From the NCBI GenBank assembly GCA_002352945.1, contig DDHL01000006.1, forward strand, positions 1 to 7,025: 7,025 nucleotides of DNA, in the 5' to 3' direction. Each line of letters opens with the position of its first letter. Position 1 is the first letter of the stretch. The DNA is from Campylobacteraceae bacterium UBA1877 (GTDB lineage Bacteria > Campylobacterota > Campylobacteria > Campylobacterales > Campylobacteraceae). The notes beneath the pieces are model-generated. The model searched no databases. It was not told the origin of the DNA and saw only the letters and a list, made by a program, of their open reading frames with translations. A program made the position numbers and the translations under genes. Shown here piece after piece: positions 4,581-7,025 of the stretch.

Positions 4581-4618
4581 AGGCACCGAACCCACCTATG
4601 AGGTGGAGCGGTGCTTTT
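4581..4618. other. Compound GC-rich hairpin before the relaxase gene
   Basis: GCACCG (4583-4588) pairs with CGGTGC (4609-4614), and nested inside CCACCT (4592-4597) pairs with AGGTGG (4601-4606) over an ATG loop; a small internal loop (AAC / AG) separates the stems. It is the most GC-rich spot in the region. TTTT (4615-4618) follows on the plus strand, so it could be a weak terminator of the 2404-4482 operon. It could instead be the relaxase recognition hairpin. On the minus strand GGTGC is followed by CTGTGTAGCC, resembling the R388 nic surroundings as I recall them. Confidence 0.55.
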
Positions 4619-4643
4619 AAAGGAAAAAAGAAAAAGGAAAAGC

Positions 4644-7025
4644 ATGCTAGCAAGACCAAAACTTGTCAATGGAACTTCAGCTCGAAATTATTTTGAGAAT
4701 GATACGTATTATATTAATAATGAATTTGAACAAGGATTCTTTTATGGGCAATTAAAAGATGAACTTGGGCTTAAAGAATTCAACTTAGATGATTTTGATG
4801 CGATCTTGAAAGCCCAAGATCCTAAAACAGGAGAACAACTTTTGAAGTTCGCACAAAAAGATTTAGATGAATATGGACAAAGAAAAAGAAGTGCATGTGA
4901 TTTAACTTTTGGTGCAGACAAATCAATATCAATTTTATATGAAATAGCAGATAATCAAGAAAAATCTCAAATAAGAGAAGCTTTTAAAAAGTCTATTGAT
5001 AAAGCATTAGACTTTGTGGAAGCTAATTTTTCTTATGCTAAAGATAGAAATTCTACGCAAGGGATCAAAGCAAAATCAAAGATGCTTTTTACGAGATTCG
5101 ACCATAGCGAATCGCGAAATAATGACATGCACTTACATCAACATGTATTGGCAATGAATTTTATTCAGGACGAAAATGGCAATTGGAAATCAATTGAATT
5201 TAACCAGATTATGAATAATCACCAACTTGTAGGGCAGATTCAAAGAAATGAATTTGCAAGAGAGCTACAGAAACTAGGGTATGAAGTAGAGGTAACTGAT
5301 GCAAAAAATGGTTTTTTTAAGCTCAAAAATGTAGATAGGGAGCTTGCAGAGAAATTTTCAACACGTGCGCAGAACATAAAAGATGAAATGGCTAAAAGCG
5401 GACAAACAAGCTACAAAGCATCGCATACCGCGCAAAAACAAACTGCTAAATGGAAAGATAAAAATAAAGACAGACTAGCTATTCAAGAGGAAAATATTCA
5501 AAGACTTATTGATGCTGGCGCAGACCTAGAGAGCATACAACATAAAAATGAAAATTTACATGTAAGAGAGATGAAAGCTCAAGATATTGTAAAGATAGCT
5601 TTTCAAGACATTACAGACAAAAAATCTGTTTTTAAGCGTGAAGATTTTTTAAAACACGCTCTAAAACTATCTCTAACTACCAATGTAACACTAGAAGCGA
5701 TTGAAAAAGAATTTGTCCGGTTCAATGATCTAATTAAACTGGACGAAAATCAATATACTACTAAAGAAATTGTTGAAAAAGAAGTCTATATTTTCTCGAA
5801 AAACGATGCCCAAAATTTTAAAATCGCAGAGAAACAAAACATTATCAATGTGGCCATCCAAGACTTTGAAAAAAAGAACAACTTTACTCTCAAACAAGCC
5901 CAAGACGACCTAGTTCAAACAATACTAACAAACAATAAGCAATTCATTGTAGCACAAGGTGTCGCTGGCTCTGGCAAGTCTACCTCACTCGAAATTGTGA
6001 GAGAAGTTGCAGAAAAAGTAAATAGGCGAATCATCGCAATCGCCCCAACAGGAACGGCCACTGAAAACCTTGCAAAAGAAGCTGGAATAAAAGAGAGTTA
6101 CACGGTCGCAAAATTTTTAAAAGAAAATGGAGCAGATGTTAAAGATGCTTTGGTGATCGTAGATGAAGCTGGAATGATGGGCTTACGTGATACCTATGAG
6201 CTGATAAAGCTTGCAGAACAAAATAATCTTAAAATCGTATTTTCAGGAGACCAGAATCAAAAAAAGTCAATTGCACAGGGTGATATCTTTGCTGCTATGC
6301 AACGACAAGGCTTCAAGACTATTAATTTAAATGAGGGAAACAGGCAAAAAAGCGAAATTATGAGAGAAGCAGTTGCTTCAATACTAGATAGAGATATTGT
6401 CGCAGGACTGAAAATATTAAAAGATACAACAAGAGAGATTCAAGATTCAAACGAGCGACTTGAAACTGCAAAAGCTGAGTATTTGAAAGACAAAGATAAC
6501 TCTCTTTTAATAACCACTACCAATAGTGACAGAAGAACACTAAATCAGATGATACGGGAAGAACTCATTAGCAATGGAAGCGTAACAGATTCGCATGAAT
6601 TTAATACGAGAGAAATGCCATCTATGAGTGAGCTGGAAAAGAGAAGTGCCCTATATTACCAAGAAAACGAGAAAGTTTTTCTGTCTAAAAACATTGGAAG
6701 TATCTCAGCTGGCAGGGAAGCGACTATTAAAGAAGTTGACATTGAATCAAACATGCTCACGATTGAGCATGTCGGAAAAAACAAAACATTCACCGAGATA
6801 GTTGACCTAACAAAAAATGGAGAAAAGCTCAATTTGTTTAAGGAAGTAAAAGCAGAGTTTGGGATTGGGGATTTGATTATAACCAAGAAAAATGATACCA
6901 AGCTAGGTGTCTCCAATGGTCAAATCGGGAAAATCACCGCCATCGATGGAGAACAAATTACTTTGAAAATAAATAATAAAGAAGTGCAATTTAATACGAA
7001 ACAATATCCATATATCCAACATGCT
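4644..7025 (+). CDS. MOBF family conjugative relaxase-helicase (TrwC/TraI type), 3' end outside window
   Basis: The frame is open for 794 codons to the right edge, so the protein is incomplete. The N-terminal about 300 residues are a TrwC-type relaxase, which nicks oriT and stays on the 5' end. The tyrosine pair Y22/Y23 (with Y16) sits in NYFENDTYY; D86 lies in ACDLTFGADKS; and H154, H165 and H167 form the HUH metal triad, with the same 11- and 13-residue spacings as TrwC H150, H161 and H163. From about residue 420 comes a RecD-like 5'-3' helicase: Walker A GVAGSGKST (439-447), Walker B VIVDEAG (D507, E508), motif III FSGDQNQ (533-539) and an arginine in NEGNRQ (R567). It would unwind the transferred strand and pilot it to a type IV secretion system. 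AAGGAAA (about 4634-4640) precedes the ATG. The candidate oriT is directly upstream. The gene is intact as far as visible; helicase motifs V-VI and any C-terminal domain would lie partly outside. Confidence 0.93.
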   Translation, partial: MLARPKLVNGTSARNYFENDTYYINNEFEQGFFYGQLKDELGLKEFNLDDFDAILKAQDPKTGEQLLKFAQKDLDEYGQRKRSACDLTFGADKSISILYEIADNQEKSQIREAFKKSIDKALDFVEANFSYAKDRNSTQGIKAKSKMLFTRFDHSESRNNDMHLHQHVLAMNFIQDENGNWKSIEFNQIMNNHQLVGQIQRNEFARELQKLGYEVEVTDAKNGFFKLKNVDRELAEKFSTRAQNIKDEMAKSGQTSYKASHTAQKQTAKWKDKNKDRLAIQEENIQRLIDAGADLESIQHKNENLHVREMKAQDIVKIAFQDITDKKSVFKREDFLKHALKLSLTTNVTLEAIEKEFVRFNDLIKLDENQYTTKEIVEKEVYIFSKNDAQNFKIAEKQNIINVAIQDFEKKNNFTLKQAQDDLVQTILTNNKQFIVAQGVAGSGKSTSLEIVREVAEKVNRRIIAIAPTGTATENLAKEAGIKESYTVAKFLKENGADVKDALVIVDEAGMMGLRDTYELIKLAEQNNLKIVFSGDQNQKKSIAQGDIFAAMQRQGFKTINLNEGNRQKSEIMREAVASILDRDIVAGLKILKDTTREIQDSNERLETAKAEYLKDKDNSLLITTTNSDRRTLNQMIREELISNGSVTDSHEFNTREMPSMSELEKRSALYYQENEKVFLSKNIGSISAGREATIKEVDIESNMLTIEHVGKNKTFTEIVDLTKNGEKLNLFKEVKAEFGIGDLIITKKNDTKLGVSNGQIGKITAIDGEQITLKINNKEVQFNTKQYPYIQHA

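Larger units (their letters stand above)
4483..4643. other. Non-coding repeat region, candidate origin of transfer (oriT)
   Basis: The 161 bp between the TraM-like gene and the relaxase hold no gene but much structure: an A6-GG-T6 tract near 4494-4507, a 13-bp inverted repeat (4511-4547), four TTAAC motifs (4523-4572) and a compound hairpin (4581-4616). Relaxase genes commonly sit beside their oriT, and oriT regions combine inverted repeats, accessory-protein sites and curved A-tracts. The relaxase start has GGA (4636-4638) 5 bp before ATG 4644. No clear promoter stood out, so one may be embedded in the repeats. The nic site is not established. Confidence 0.55.

Noticed and set aside
6656..6916. 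Minus-strand open frame inside the relaxase gene
   Set aside because: Antisense shadow of the helicase-encoding part of the relaxase gene; no ribosome binding site or recognisable motif.

Overview
The window is AT-rich (roughly two-thirds A+T by eye) and looks like accessory DNA from a Campylobacterota (Epsilonproteobacteria) genome, chromosomal element or plasmid. That placement is inferred from base composition and from the flavour of the integrase, the small hypothetical proteins and the relaxase; no search was run. Almost everything present is mobile-element machinery. No rRNA, tRNA, CRISPR array or metabolic gene was seen.

Layout, left to right. (1) 2-397: the C-terminal half of a tyrosine recombinase (integrase), cut by the left edge. 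(2) 395-1170: a two-gene toxin-antitoxin operon of the TumE/TumA type, with its own promoter and a perfect 19-bp inverted repeat over the -10 box. (3) 1201-2273: a leftward gene for an unrecognised 283-residue protein with an N-terminal helix-turn-helix. It has a good promoter, an 18-bp perfect palindrome at its predicted transcription start, and a rho-independent terminator at its far end. (4) 2213-2403: the divergent control region, with three near-identical 11-bp motifs spaced exactly 41 bp apart. (5) 2404-4482: a tightly packed rightward operon. It encodes a small excisionase/AlpA-like DNA-binding protein, a phage-type replication protein that is now broken, a small basic protein resembling TraK of IncP plasmids, a ParA/TraL-type ATPase, and a one-pass membrane protein in the TraM position. 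(6) 4483-4643: a non-coding stretch rich in inverted and direct repeats, the best candidate for an origin of transfer. (7) 4644 to the right edge: the first 794 codons of a MOBF (TrwC/TraI-type) relaxase-helicase, incomplete at its 3' end.

Read together, this is part of an integrative or plasmid-borne conjugative/mobilisable element. The relaxase would nick and unwind DNA at the adjacent repeat region. The three-gene TraK/TraL/TraM-like module would assist at the origin or in placing the DNA. The integrase and excisionase-like protein would handle integration and excision, and TumE/TumA would stabilise the element. The 283-residue protein is placed like a master repressor of the divergent operon, but that is inference.

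The most notable observations are: the replication gene carries two independent lesions (an in-frame TAG at codon 10 and a frameshift within a 16-bp tandem repeat near its 3' end) while neighbouring genes are intact; the 41-bp-phased operators; the oriT-like region with helically phased TTAAC motifs and a hairpin resembling MOBF relaxase substrates; and an IncP-like TraK/L/M set joined to a MOBF rather than a MOBP relaxase.
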